Part shown: piece after piece, positions 1 through 8,316 of the stretch | How the letters are laid out: each line of letters starts with the position of its first letter | How positions within the stretch are numbered: position 1 is the stretch's first letter | NCBI GenBank assembly: GCA_038239195.1 | Contig: JBBSEZ010000436.1 | Span: forward strand, 1 to 8,316 | From: JBBSEZ01 sp038239195 | GTDB taxonomy: Bacteria > Planctomycetota > Planctomycetia > Gemmatales > Gemmataceae | Reading direction: 5' to 3' | DNA length: 8,316 nt | Notes under the pieces: model-generated | Seen by the model: the letters and a program-made list of their open reading frames with translations, nothing else | Database searches by the model: none | What the model was told of the DNA's origin: nothing | Position numbers and translations under genes: made by a program

Positions 1-7
1 CCCCCGG

Positions 8-34
8 CCCCCTCTCCCAGAACGGGAGAGGGGG
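8..34. repeat. Palindrome copy 1, 11-bp arms
   Basis: Perfect inverted repeat: CCCCCTCTCCC at 8-18, a five-base loop (AGAAC), and GGGAGAGGGGG at 24-34. The same arms recur at 84-110 with a different loop, so this looks like a dispersed palindromic element and not a one-off hairpin. There is no T-run on either side, so a classical intrinsic terminator is not supported. It lies in the spacer beyond the 3' end of the minus-strand cyclase gene. Confidence 0.75.
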
Positions 35-83
35 AGAGGAAACGTAGACGGTCCAGGGAGAAAGTGGCGCAACTCCTCCGGCC

Positions 84-110
84 CCCCCTCTCCCTCCTTG
101 GGAGAGGGGG
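84..110. repeat. Palindrome copy 2, 11-bp arms
   Basis: CCCCCTCTCCC at 84-94, loop TCCTT, GGGAGAGGGGG at 100-110. The arms are identical to those of the copy at 8-34, while the loop and flanks differ. A G-rich tail (TTGGGGGGGTGAGGG) follows at 111-125. It begins about 25 bases past the stop codon of the minus-strand cyclase gene and could fold in its mRNA 3' end. No T-run follows on the minus strand, so a terminator role is only a possibility. Confidence 0.75.
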
Positions 111-134
111 TTGGGGGGGTGAGGGAACGCCGCC

Positions 135-1961
135 CTACTTACTCGGCAGCACCCAGACCGGGTGCGCCGGCGGCGCGCCGTCCGTCATGCAGCGCACCGC
201 CCGCGCCAGCAGTTCCAGTACGGGCCCATCTTCGGGGCGCTGCGCCAGCCGAATCCCCAGGGCCCGCGCCGCCGCCCCGAAATCGCTCGCCTCGAAGGAG
301 GCCAGGGCCCGCTCGTACGCCGTCTTGGCCGAGGCCCAGTCGGCACGTCCCGGCAGGGCGAGCTCGTGGAGCTCGGCCGGCTCCTCGATGTTGCGCACCT
401 GCACCTTGCCCAGCCGTCGCGTGGCGAACGTCGAATCGAGTTGGGCCCGCGTGGCAGTCTCGATGAGGAGGGGGACCTTGAAGTGCTTGGTGGCGCCCTC
501 GATGCGGCTGGCGAGGTTGACGGTCGGGCCGCGCGCGCCGTACTTGAACTTGACCTGCGAGCCGGTGTTGCCCACCTGCGCCTGGCCGGTGTGGACGCCG
601 ATGCCGAGGAACATCGGCTCCTGGAGCGTTGCCTGCCAGCGCGCGTTGAGCTGCGGGAGCCCTTCGAGCATGGCCAGGGCGGTGCGGCACGCCAGCTCGG
701 CGTGTTTGGGTTGCTCGCCGGGGGCGCCCCACATGGCCATCAGGCCATCGCCGACGTAATCGACCAGCACGCCGCCGCGGGCCAGCACGCAGGCGGAGAG
801 CAGGTCGAGCACGTCGCGGCACCACTCCGACGAGCGGGCCGCGCCGAGGCGCTCGCTGATGCGGCTAAAGCCGCGGATGTCGCAGAACAGGACGCTCACC
901 TCGGCCTCGCGCGCCTGCAACAGGTCGGGGTTTTCGGAGAGCTGGCGGGCCAGTTCGGGGGTGAAGAACTGCTCGAAGCGCACGCGCTCGGCGAGGATGG
1001 CCTTCTCCTGCTCGAGCCGAGCGAGCCCGGCCGCGACGCCGCGCGCCAGCAACTCGGCCAGCATGGCCTCGACCTCGGTGATCGGCCGGAAGGCCGAGGC
1101 GCCCGCCTGCCAGCGCTCGCCGTACAGGGCCCCGAGCACCTCGCCCCGGCGGTCGAGGATGGGCGCCGCGACCACGGCGTGGACCCCCATCAGGCTCGCC
1201 TGGTGGACTGCCCCCGGCGGGAGCTCTTCCCAGAACGTCCGCTTCTCCTCGAGCAGTCGGCCCAGGACGTGCCGGCTGGGCGGGCGGGGGCTTCCTTCGC
1301 CCCCGCGCGCCAGCCGGCGGGCCGCCGCCTGCCACTCGCCCCCGGCCAGCAGCAGGACCTGCCCCAGGTCGAGGCCGACCATCTCGACGGCAGCCGCGGC
1401 GGCGCGCTCGAAGAAGTCGGCCGAGCCGGCCGCAGCCTGGAGAACGTCGGTGGCGGCGGACAGCCACAGGATGACTTCCTTGCTGTCGATGCTGCTGCCC
1501 AGCACCGGCGTTGCGAGCAGGCGGGCGGGCGTGGCCTGCACGCGTGCTCCCGGAGCGAGGGTGGCGGACGGCAGGCTGTTGAGCACGCTGGCGTCGGCCT
1601 CGTGCAGGCGCACGGTCAGCCGGCCGTCTTTCCCCAGGGCGAACACCACCGGCAGGGGCAGTTCGCAGGCGGCGCCGCAGGCGAGCTGCCGGGTGGGCGG
1701 TAGCTGGATGGGCTGGCCGGCGCTGCCGTTGGTGAGGCGGACCTTCCCGCCGGGGAGGGGCTCGACCACGACGTGGCGCCGGCCGACGTCGTTCTCCTCC
1801 CAGGGGGCGATGATGAGGCGGGCGCCGTCCCTGGTCGCGACGCGCTGAAAGGGCGGAGGCTCGCCCTTGTCCTGGCGCCCGAGCGTGAGCAGGCCATCGA
1901 GTTCGGCGGTGTGCAGGGGTTGCTGGTGCTCGAAGATGCGGATGGTGAGGCGGTTTGTCAT
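135..1961 (-). CDS. FHA-like / GAF / class III nucleotide cyclase
   Basis: Makes a cyclic nucleotide from ATP or GTP, probably in the cytoplasm: no signal peptide or membrane segment is visible in 608 residues. Order: FHA-like fold (about 5-118, with GR at 28-29, GRRH at 60-63, NGS at 78-80), GAF-like sensor (about 155-315), a helical linker with the FEQFFTPELARQL motif, the cyclase domain (about 350-535), and a TPR-like tail. Both metal-binding Asp are present (D361 in FCDIRGF, D405 in DYVGDG), as are the transition-state Asn and Arg (N482, R486 in VNLASRIE). Two oddities: the FHA Ser that normally precedes RRH is Gly60, and the position that selects the purine base (Asp in mammalian adenylate cyclases, Thr in many bacterial ones) is Gly475 in KYGARG. 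Substrate and phosphopeptide binding are therefore uncertain. Start: ATG at 1961; a second ATG at 1979 adds six residues. Neither has a clear ribosome-binding site. The frame is open to 2237, but that part overlaps the CcbP-like gene and looks non-coding. Confidence 0.9.
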   Translation of the reverse strand: MTNRLTIRIFEHQQPLHTAELDGLLTLGRQDKGEPPPFQRVATRDGARLIIAPWEENDVGRRHVVVEPLPGGKVRLTNGSAGQPIQLPPTRQLACGAACELPLPVVFALGKDGRLTVRLHEADASVLNSLPSATLAPGARVQATPARLLATPVLGSSIDSKEVILWLSAATDVLQAAAGSADFFERAAAAAVEMVGLDLGQVLLLAGGEWQAAARRLARGGEGSPRPPSRHVLGRLLEEKRTFWEELPPGAVHQASLMGVHAVVAAPILDRRGEVLGALYGERWQAGASAFRPITEVEAMLAELLARGVAAGLARLEQEKAILAERVRFEQFFTPELARQLSENPDLLQAREAEVSVLFCDIRGFSRISERLGAARSSEWCRDVLDLLSACVLARGGVLVDYVGDGLMAMWGAPGEQPKHAELACRTALAMLEGLPQLNARWQATLQEPMFLGIGVHTGQAQVGNTGSQVKFKYGARGPTVNLASRIEGATKHFKVPLLIETATRAQLDSTFATRRLGKVQVRNIEEPAELHELALPGRADWASAKTAYERALASFEASDFGAAARALGIRLAQRPEDGPVLELLARAVRCMTDGAPPAHPVWVLPSK

Positions 1962-2023
1962 GCGAGCGTCTCGGGGCATCGTCGCGGATCGGCCACTTCT
2001 ACGGTCGGGGTTGGCCCCGGGAT

Positions 2024-2045
2024 GGAACGCCCTCCGTGGCGTTCT
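2024..2045 (-). terminator. Hairpin after the CcbP-like gene
   Basis: Arms GAACGCC (2025-2031) and GGCGTTC (2038-2044), extended by one G-T pair, around a six-base loop. On the minus strand it starts about 8 bases beyond the CcbP-like stop codon. No T-run follows, so termination is unproven. It may instead be an attenuating or mRNA-stabilising hairpin between two co-oriented genes 91 bases apart. Confidence 0.35.
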
Positions 2046-2052
2046 GGGGCGG

Positions 2053-2388
2053 TCAACCGAGGTTCGAGCGCCAGAGTTGATACGCCTCGACCCACTCGAA
2101 GCCTTCGGGCTTCTTTTGGGGCCACTCGAGGGAATTGACGTCGATCGTGTAGTCCTTGTCCTTGTAGCGGCAGACGGCATCGAGGCCCAGACCGCGCTGG
2201 GGACTTCGGAGCTCCACCACCTCCACTTCCTCGCCAATGACCTTCGCCTTGAAGGGGCAGACGACGCTCTCCTCGATCATGTTCATGAAGCCCATCTGTT
2301 CCTCGCTCTCGTCGTTGCAATCGACGGTCGCCTCCTCGATGAGGGCCTGCAAGCGAGCGCGATCCTTGTCGGGGGTTTTCTTGGCCAT
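2053..2388 (-). CDS. CcbP-like putative calcium-binding protein
   Basis: A 111-residue soluble acidic protein, with no signal peptide or membrane segment. It resembles the CcbP family of small Ca2+-binding proteins (Pfam Calci_bind_CcbP), best known from Anabaena, where CcbP buffers calcium and restrains heterocyst formation. Visible support: a helical N-terminus, an acidic patch DCNDESEE (23-30), then MGFMNMIEESVVCPFKAKVIGEE (about 32-54), the part that looks most family-like, followed by a beta-rich half containing YKDKDYTIDV and a Trp-rich C-terminus. The start is well supported: GGAGG (minus strand; 2396-2400) lies seven bases before the ATG. The minus-strand cyclase gene begins 91 bases downstream, so joint transcription is possible, though a hairpin lies between. 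The family call rests on recall of the motif pattern. No canonical EF-hand loop is seen, and calcium binding is inferred. Confidence 0.75.
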   Translation of the reverse strand: MAKKTPDKDRARLQALIEEATVDCNDESEEQMGFMNMIEESVVCPFKAKVIGEEVEVVELRSPQRGLGLDAVCRYKDKDYTIDVNSLEWPQKKPEGFEWVEAYQLWRSNLG

Positions 2389-2560
2389 GCGCGGGCCTCC
2401 GGATGAGATAGGGCGATGCCTCCTTCATCGTAGCAACCTGCCCAAGGGGGGCCAAAGAACTCTCTTGCGGGGAGGCGATTCGACCGCGGCGGATGGCCGG
2501 CGTGTCGAGCGGTAGCAGTTGGTGCGGCGGGCGGGCGTGGCCAATCTGGGGAGAGGTCGT

Positions 2561-2593
2561 GGCGTGGGGCAGGCCCGAGGCCTACCCCACGCC
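2561..2593. repeat. Strong 15-bp hairpin
   Basis: GGCGTGGGG (2561-2569) pairs with CCCCACGCC (2585-2593). After one C-A mismatch, AGGCC (2571-2575) pairs with GGCCT (2579-2583) around a three-base loop. No T-run follows on either strand. It lies about 170 bases upstream of the CcbP-like start and 470 upstream of the sigma-factor start, so it may be a dispersed element or a structured leader, not a terminator. Confidence 0.65.
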
Positions 2594-2643
2594 CTGGCCC
2601 CGATGACTTCCCCGTAAGGCTGGCACGAACGACGCGAATCCCT

Positions 2644-2687
2644 GCAGGCCGTGGCCTGCCCCTCTGCCATACCCTGCCACGGTGGCA
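2644..2687. promoter_or_regulatory. Two adjacent dyads, possible operators
   Basis: GCAGGCC (2644-2650) and GGCCTGC (2653-2659) form a seven-base dyad with a two-base centre. Sixteen bases on, TGCCACGGTGGCA (2675-2687) is a perfect odd dyad with a single central base. Its left half is part of the 10-mer ACCCTGCCAC that recurs at 2747-2756 and 2755-2764, on the other side of the AT-rich island. The layout suits a regulator-binding region for the sigma-factor promoter, but no regulator is identified. Confidence 0.35.
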
Positions 2688-3064
2688 ACCAACTCTTCGC
2701 GACGGAAGATATTTATATTCATAGACTTACGCGATCACACGGCCCCACCCTGCCACCCTGCCACCGCGCGAAGGGGCGGGCGGGCAGCCCCCGAGATGAT
2801 CGAGATGGCGCTCAAAATGCTCTCGCGGCAACGTAGGCGGGGCATGTCTAATCGAATGGGCGGGAAGCGAGCACGAGGCAGGCGCCCGGAGCGTGGCCCC
2901 TGTTGCGCGAGGTGGTGGGGCAGCCCTCCGCCATCCGCCCCCACTCCCCTCCCTCCCGGATAGGTTGCCGAGCCCGGGGGGGCCTTCCGAACGACAGCGC
3001 CTTCCACCGCAGGCCCATCTGTGCGAACATGGTGCAAGGTTTCTGCCGCCTCGGGGGTAACACC

Positions 3065-3675
3065 ATGCACGCCGACTCGGACGGCCGCACGAGGCACTCC
3101 TTGCTCGGACGGATGCTTCACGGGCCAAACCAGGGCCCTGCCTGGCAGGAGTTCGTGGAGCGCTACTGGGTCATCGTCTATCGGTTTGGTTGCCGGCGCA
3201 GCCTGCAACCCGACGACGCTCAAGACGTGGCCCAGGACGTGCTGCTGCGCCTCTTTCGAGGGCTGCGCGGCTACGACCGGGCCCGGGGTCGGTTTCGCGA
3301 CTGGCTCGGGATGGTGGCGCTCAACGCCGTGCGCGACTTCGTGGCCGAACGGCAGCGTGCGGGCCAGGCCGCCGGGGAAGATGTCGTTCGGTTGCTGGAG
3401 AACGTCGAGGCCCGGGAAGAACTCATGCAACGCCTGGGAGAGCAGTTCGACCTGGAGTTGCTGGAGCAGGCCAGGGAAGAGGTAAAGATCGGCGTCGAGG
3501 AAAGCACCTGGGAGGCCTATCGCCTGTTGGCGGAGGAGGGACTGCCCGGCGCCGTGGTGGCCCAGCGCCTTGGCCTGGCAGTGGCGACGGTTTACGCTCA
3601 CCGATGCAGGGTGCAAGAGAAGGTTCGCGCGGCAGTGCGCCGGCTCGAGAACGAAGGCGTGGGAGGAGAGCGCGC

Positions 3676-3679
<4 letters not shown>
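3065..3679 (+). CDS. ECF-type RNA polymerase sigma factor
   Basis: A 204-residue alternative sigma factor that would direct RNA polymerase to its own promoter set. Region 2 (about 24-95) shows the planctomycete pattern: WQEFVERY, then DDAQDVAQDVLLRLFRGL (50-67), then FRDWLGMVALNAVRDF (77-92). A variable acidic linker (about 100-145) leads to region 4 (about 146-195), with helix-turn-helix GAVVAQRLGLAVATVYAHR (162-180) and a basic recognition helix. The ATG at 3065 is chosen because family similarity begins just after it and GGGGGT lies upstream. In-frame ATGs at 2903 and 3029 add Pro/Arg-rich sequence unlike the family. Its TGA overlaps the GTG start of the kinase gene (GTGA), so the two are probably translationally coupled. 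ECF factors encoded beside Ser/Thr kinases are a recognised planctomycete arrangement. Control by the kinase is inferred. The exact ECF group cannot be assigned by eye. Confidence 0.92.
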
Positions 3680-6177
<2,498 letters not shown>

Positions 6178-6911
6178 CGTACCAGCGCTGCGTTTGGCCA
6201 TTGACGCGGACGCGCAGCACGGGGGCGACGTGGTAGCTCCAGGTGACGTAGCCCTTCTTGACGTTCTTCGTGCGGGCGTAGAGCTCCTCGCCGTTGGCGA
6301 CCGACCAGACGCGGTGGGGGTGGAGGCCCCGCTGCCGCATGCGCTCGATCATCAACTCGGCCCGGGAGTAGCAGCCGTCGATGGGGTAGCGGAAGGCGAC
6401 GTCGTGCTGCTTCGCCATCAGGGCGAACATCTCCCGGGCCTTGGCCAGGGTGACGGTCTGGCCCGCCGGCAGCGCCGGCGACGGCTTGCGCGGCGCGAGC
6501 TTGGGCAGCGGGGCGTTGCTCGCGCGCAGGTCGGCCTCGAAGCCGTGGCTGCGAAGGTGCTGCGCGACGGCCTTCGCGGACGCTTCCGTCGCGTAGTGCC
6601 CGAACAGGTGCCAGGCCGGCTGGCCCTTGGCCCGGTTGTGAACGGTGTAGGTGCGCGCCGCCGGCGCCTGGGCCGCCGACAGCGCCGGGCCCTCGCCGCT
6701 CAGGGTGGCCGCGGCCAACAGGCAAGGCAGGGCGAACAGGAAAAGGCGGTGAAGCATGATGGTCCTCGTGGTCTGTCAGTGAGGGACACGGTCGGGCGGA
6801 GGCGCGCGGGCCCCCGTGGGGCGGCGCGGAGGCGGGCCGCGCGCTTGTCCAATAACCTCATTGCCGAAAGTGGGCCGGGGAGGACAGAATTTGACAGGGT
6901 CGCTTTACGTT

Positions 6912-6939
6912 CCTCGCCGGCGAGGCGGAACGCCGCCTC
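6912..6939. repeat. Overlapping palindrome and hairpin
   Basis: CCTCGCCGGCGAGG (6912-6925) is a perfect 14-base palindrome. Its right half begins a second hairpin, GAGGCGG (6922-6928), loop AACG, CCGCCTC (6933-6939). The two compete for the shared GAGG. It sits in the divergent promoter region, so it may be an operator or a dispersed palindromic repeat. Confidence 0.5.
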
Positions 6940-6970
6940 TGCCTCACACGACGCCGGCCGGGCCCCAACT

Positions 6971-6985
6971 TGCGCGGCCCGCGCA
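6971..6985. promoter_or_regulatory. 15-base dyad, possible operator
   Basis: TGCGCGG (6971-6977), one central C, CCGCGCA (6979-6985): perfect arms. It lies about 200 bases from either start. In DNA this GC-rich, short dyads arise by chance, so a binding role is only a suggestion. Confidence 0.25.
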
Positions 6986-7186
6986 CAAAGCGGAGGACGT
7001 TCGATGCCTTTCCTCGCAGGCGTTCTGTCGGAGGGTGGGGCGCGGGCGGGCGCTGCGGAAGCCGACGCATCCCCGGGCGGCCTTGTCTTCCCCGCCAGCG
7101 CGAGGGAGAATGGCCGGGGCAAGGATTACCACCACACCGACGCCGGCAGGGCCCGCCCGCTGCTCCTCCGAGGAGAGACCGAACGC

Positions 7187-7897
7187 ATGACCGCTCCGCA
7201 AACCAGCACGGCCAGCGCCCCGTTCGCGCTCCCCCACGTCCCGCCCCTGGAACCGGGCGATCGGCTGACGCGCGACGAGTTCGAGCGCCGCTACCAGGCG
7301 ATGCCCCATCTCAAGAAGGCGGAGCTTCTCGAAGGAGTCGTCCACGTGCCCTCGCCCGTCCGTCTGAACCAGCATGGCCGCCCCCACGCCGATCTCATTA
7401 CCTGGCTGGGGACTTACGGGGCGTTCACGCCCGGCGTGCTGGTGGGCGACAACGTGACGGTGCGGCTCGACCTCGACAACGAGCCCCAACCCGACGCCGC
7501 CATGCTCGTCGAGCCCGGCCGCGGCGGTCAGGCCCAACTCAGCCCGGACGATTACGTCGTCGGCGCCCCCGAGCTGGTGGCCGAGGTGGCCGCCTCCAGC
7601 GCCGCCATCGACCTGAGGACCAAGCTCGGCATCTACCGCCGCAACCAGGTTCGCGAGTACCTGGTCTGGCGCGTCCTGGATCGCGCCACCGACTGGTTCG
7701 TGCTGCGGCAAACTCAGTACGACCGCTTGCCCCTCGGCGCCGACGGCTTCTTCCACAGTGAGGTTTTCCCCGGTTTGTGGCTGGATGCGGCCGCCTTGGT
7801 CTCGTTCGATCTGGCGACGGTCCTCCAGGCCTTGCAACAGGGGCTGGCCAGTCCCGACCATGCGGCGTTCGTCGCCAAACTGGGTCAGGCCCGGTGA
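7187..7897 (+). CDS. Uma2 family protein, PD-(D/E)XK fold
   Basis: A 236-residue cytoplasmic protein of the Uma2/DUF820 family (PF05685), which has a restriction-endonuclease-like fold and is greatly expanded in cyanobacteria and planctomycetes. Its cellular role is not established. Family features in order: RLTRDEFERRY (26-36), AELLEGVVHVPSPV (45-58) with Glu46, NEPQPDAAML (98-107) with the fold's Asp103, ELVAEVAASS (129-138) with Glu133, DLRTKLGIYRR (142-152) with Lys146, VREYLVW (155-161), and SEVFPGLWLD near the C-terminus. All expected acidic and Lys positions are kept, so the fold and any nuclease site look intact. The ATG at 7187 is preceded by GAGGAG (7170-7175), 11 bases away. The upstream frame is open for another 1.3 kb, but that part is antisense to the deamidase gene and a spacer. 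It is a single gene, with no methyltransferase or toxin partner nearby. Confidence 0.92.
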   Translation: MTAPQTSTASAPFALPHVPPLEPGDRLTRDEFERRYQAMPHLKKAELLEGVVHVPSPVRLNQHGRPHADLITWLGTYGAFTPGVLVGDNVTVRLDLDNEPQPDAAMLVEPGRGGQAQLSPDDYVVGAPELVAEVAASSAAIDLRTKLGIYRRNQVREYLVWRVLDRATDWFVLRQTQYDRLPLGADGFFHSEVFPGLWLDAAALVSFDLATVLQALQQGLASPDHAAFVAKLGQAR

Positions 7898-7913
7898 CGG
7901 GGGCGCGGGCGAC

Positions 7914-8276
7914 CTACTCCCCGCCCTTCAACTTCTCCAGCACCTTCGGCCCGTCCGTCGCATACGCCCCCGTCCCGCCCTGCTCGCGCCGCCCGTGATA
8001 CCACCCCAGCGCCGTCAGCGATGGCAGGCACAGCCCCCGATAGTCCCAGCCCCACGTCCCCTCGTCGGGGCCCGGCCCCTCGCCCCGGCACGGCGCGCCC
8101 CCCCCCACCCGATACGCATCGTAGCGCCCGGTGTCGCTCGGCCGTGCCCAGGGCGCCACGCTCGTCGGGTTGCCCGCCCGCTGCTCGGCCTGCTCCGGGT
8201 CGTGTTCCACGTTGTTCGCCGACCGGCAGCCAATCAGGCTCGCAGCCAGGAGGGCGCTCAGCAGGGTCGCGCGCAT
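7914..8276 (-). CDS. Small Trp/Gly-rich lipoprotein, unknown function
   Basis: A 120-residue predicted lipoprotein. The N-terminus MRATLLSALLAASLIGC is a lipoprotein signal with lipobox SLIGC, so Cys17 would be lipidated and the rest exported to the periplasm or outer membrane. The mature part is rich in Gly and aromatic residues, with GRYDAYRVGGGAPCRGEGPG, then DEGTWGWDYRGLCL, then the C-terminal GTGAYATDGPKVLEKLKG. I know this pattern from short planctomycete hypothetical proteins and know no function. Two further Cys in the mature part could form a disulfide. The start is firm: AGGAG (minus strand; 8283-8287) lies six bases before the ATG. It converges on the Uma2 gene with 16 bases between stop codons. 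Its upstream region is mostly outside the window. Confidence 0.85.
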   Translation of the reverse strand: MRATLLSALLAASLIGCRSANNVEHDPEQAEQRAGNPTSVAPWARPSDTGRYDAYRVGGGAPCRGEGPGPDEGTWGWDYRGLCLPSLTALGWYHGRREQGGTGAYATDGPKVLEKLKGGE

Positions 8277-8316
8277 CGCGGTCTCCTTTCCACGTTCAGT
8301 ATGGCGAGCGGCGCGG

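Larger units (their letters stand above)
2389..3064. other. Divergent intergenic region with dyads
   Basis: A 676-base spacer between the minus-strand CcbP-like gene and the plus-strand sigma factor. I see no convincing gene in it: the open frames have arbitrary, Arg/Pro-rich composition. It holds a long hairpin (2561-2593), a dyad at 2644-2659, a 13-base dyad at 2675-2687, an AT-rich island at about 2706-2726 that is the most promoter-like stretch, and the 10-mer ACCCTGCCAC at 2671, 2747 and 2755. No convincing -35/-10 pair can be named. Bases 2903-3064 could extend the sigma-factor frame, but that extension is unlike the family. Confidence 0.6.
6758..7186. other. Divergent intergenic region
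   Basis: A 429-base spacer between the deamidase and Uma2 starts. Plus-strand frames are open across it but look like GC-driven extensions. It contains a palindrome and overlapping hairpin (6912-6939), a 15-base dyad (6971-6985) and an AT-richer segment near 6848-6900 that includes TTGACA at 6891-6896 without a matching -10. Promoters for both genes must lie here or nearby, but I cannot place them. Confidence 0.55.

Noticed and set aside
1..134. CRISPR-like repeat pair at the window start
   Set aside because: There are only two units, with self-complementary arms and non-uniform flanks. This fits a palindromic dispersed repeat and not an array.
162..1703. Long plus-strand open frame opposite the cyclase
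   Set aside because: Its translation is low in complexity and Arg/Gly/Ala-rich, with no domain pattern, and the opposite strand carries clear cyclase and GAF motifs.
1962..2237. N-terminal extension of the cyclase frame
   Set aside because: It overlaps the well-supported CcbP-like gene on the same strand in another frame, and its translation is Arg/Ser/Pro-rich with no domain similarity. FHA-like sequence starts right after the ATG at 1961.
2621..2635. Possible sigma-54 promoter (TGGCACG, then GC at the -12 spacing)
   Set aside because: The -24 part matches well but the -12 part lacks the TT, it lies over 400 bases from the sigma-factor start, and no activator gene is in the window.
2903..3064. 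Longer sigma-factor start
   Set aside because: The added 54 residues are unlike ECF region 2 leaders and rich in Pro/Arg/Gly. The ATG at 3065 fits the family and has a purine-rich site upstream.
6891..6896. TTGACA as a -35 element
   Set aside because: No -10-like hexamer lies 16-18 bases downstream on the plus strand; the match is probably chance.

Overview
The window is very GC-rich (I estimate near 70%) and gene-dense. Its gene set points to a planctomycete, probably of the Gemmata/Zavarzinella kind. The pointers are a planctomycete-style ECF sigma factor overlapping a transmembrane Hanks-type Ser/Thr kinase with a DUF4384-like outer domain, a Uma2-family protein, an FHA-like/GAF/class III cyclase, and a short lipoprotein with a Trp/Gly-rich core. 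The lineage is inferred from family resemblance; no rRNA or other marker gene is present.

Layout. Bases 1-134 hold two palindromes with identical 11-bp arms. Minus-strand genes at 2388-2053 (CcbP-like putative Ca2+-binding protein) and 1961-135 (nucleotide cyclase) follow. Bases 2389-3064 are non-coding, with a strong hairpin, two smaller dyads, a thrice-repeated 10-mer and an AT-rich island. The plus strand then carries the ECF sigma factor (3065-3679) and the kinase (start 3676), which overlap by four bases (GTGA). Recognisable kinase-protein sequence ends near 5530, but the frame stays open to 6177 and runs through a repeat-rich tail into the convergent gene at 6757-5849. That gene encodes a probable secreted protein-glutamine glutaminase (deamidase). 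A divergent spacer with dyads (6758-7186) leads to a plus-strand Uma2 gene (7187-7897). A minus-strand lipoprotein gene (8276-7914) converges on it with a 16-base gap.

Functionally this is mostly a signalling neighbourhood: cyclic-nucleotide output (cyclase), putative calcium binding (CcbP-like), and phosphorylation coupled to transcription (kinase plus sigma factor). The kinase begins with an HxxxCxxC motif like that of zinc-binding anti-sigma factors and sits in the same transcription unit as the sigma factor. It may therefore combine sensor, kinase and sigma-binding roles. The secreted deamidase, the Uma2 protein and the lipoprotein are separate single genes. I saw no rRNA, tRNA, CRISPR array, transposase or phage gene. 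The most notable items are the deamidase with its intact Cys-His-Asp set, the sigma/kinase pair, the cyclase with Gly at the base-selecting position, and the 48-base imperfect palindrome between the convergent genes.
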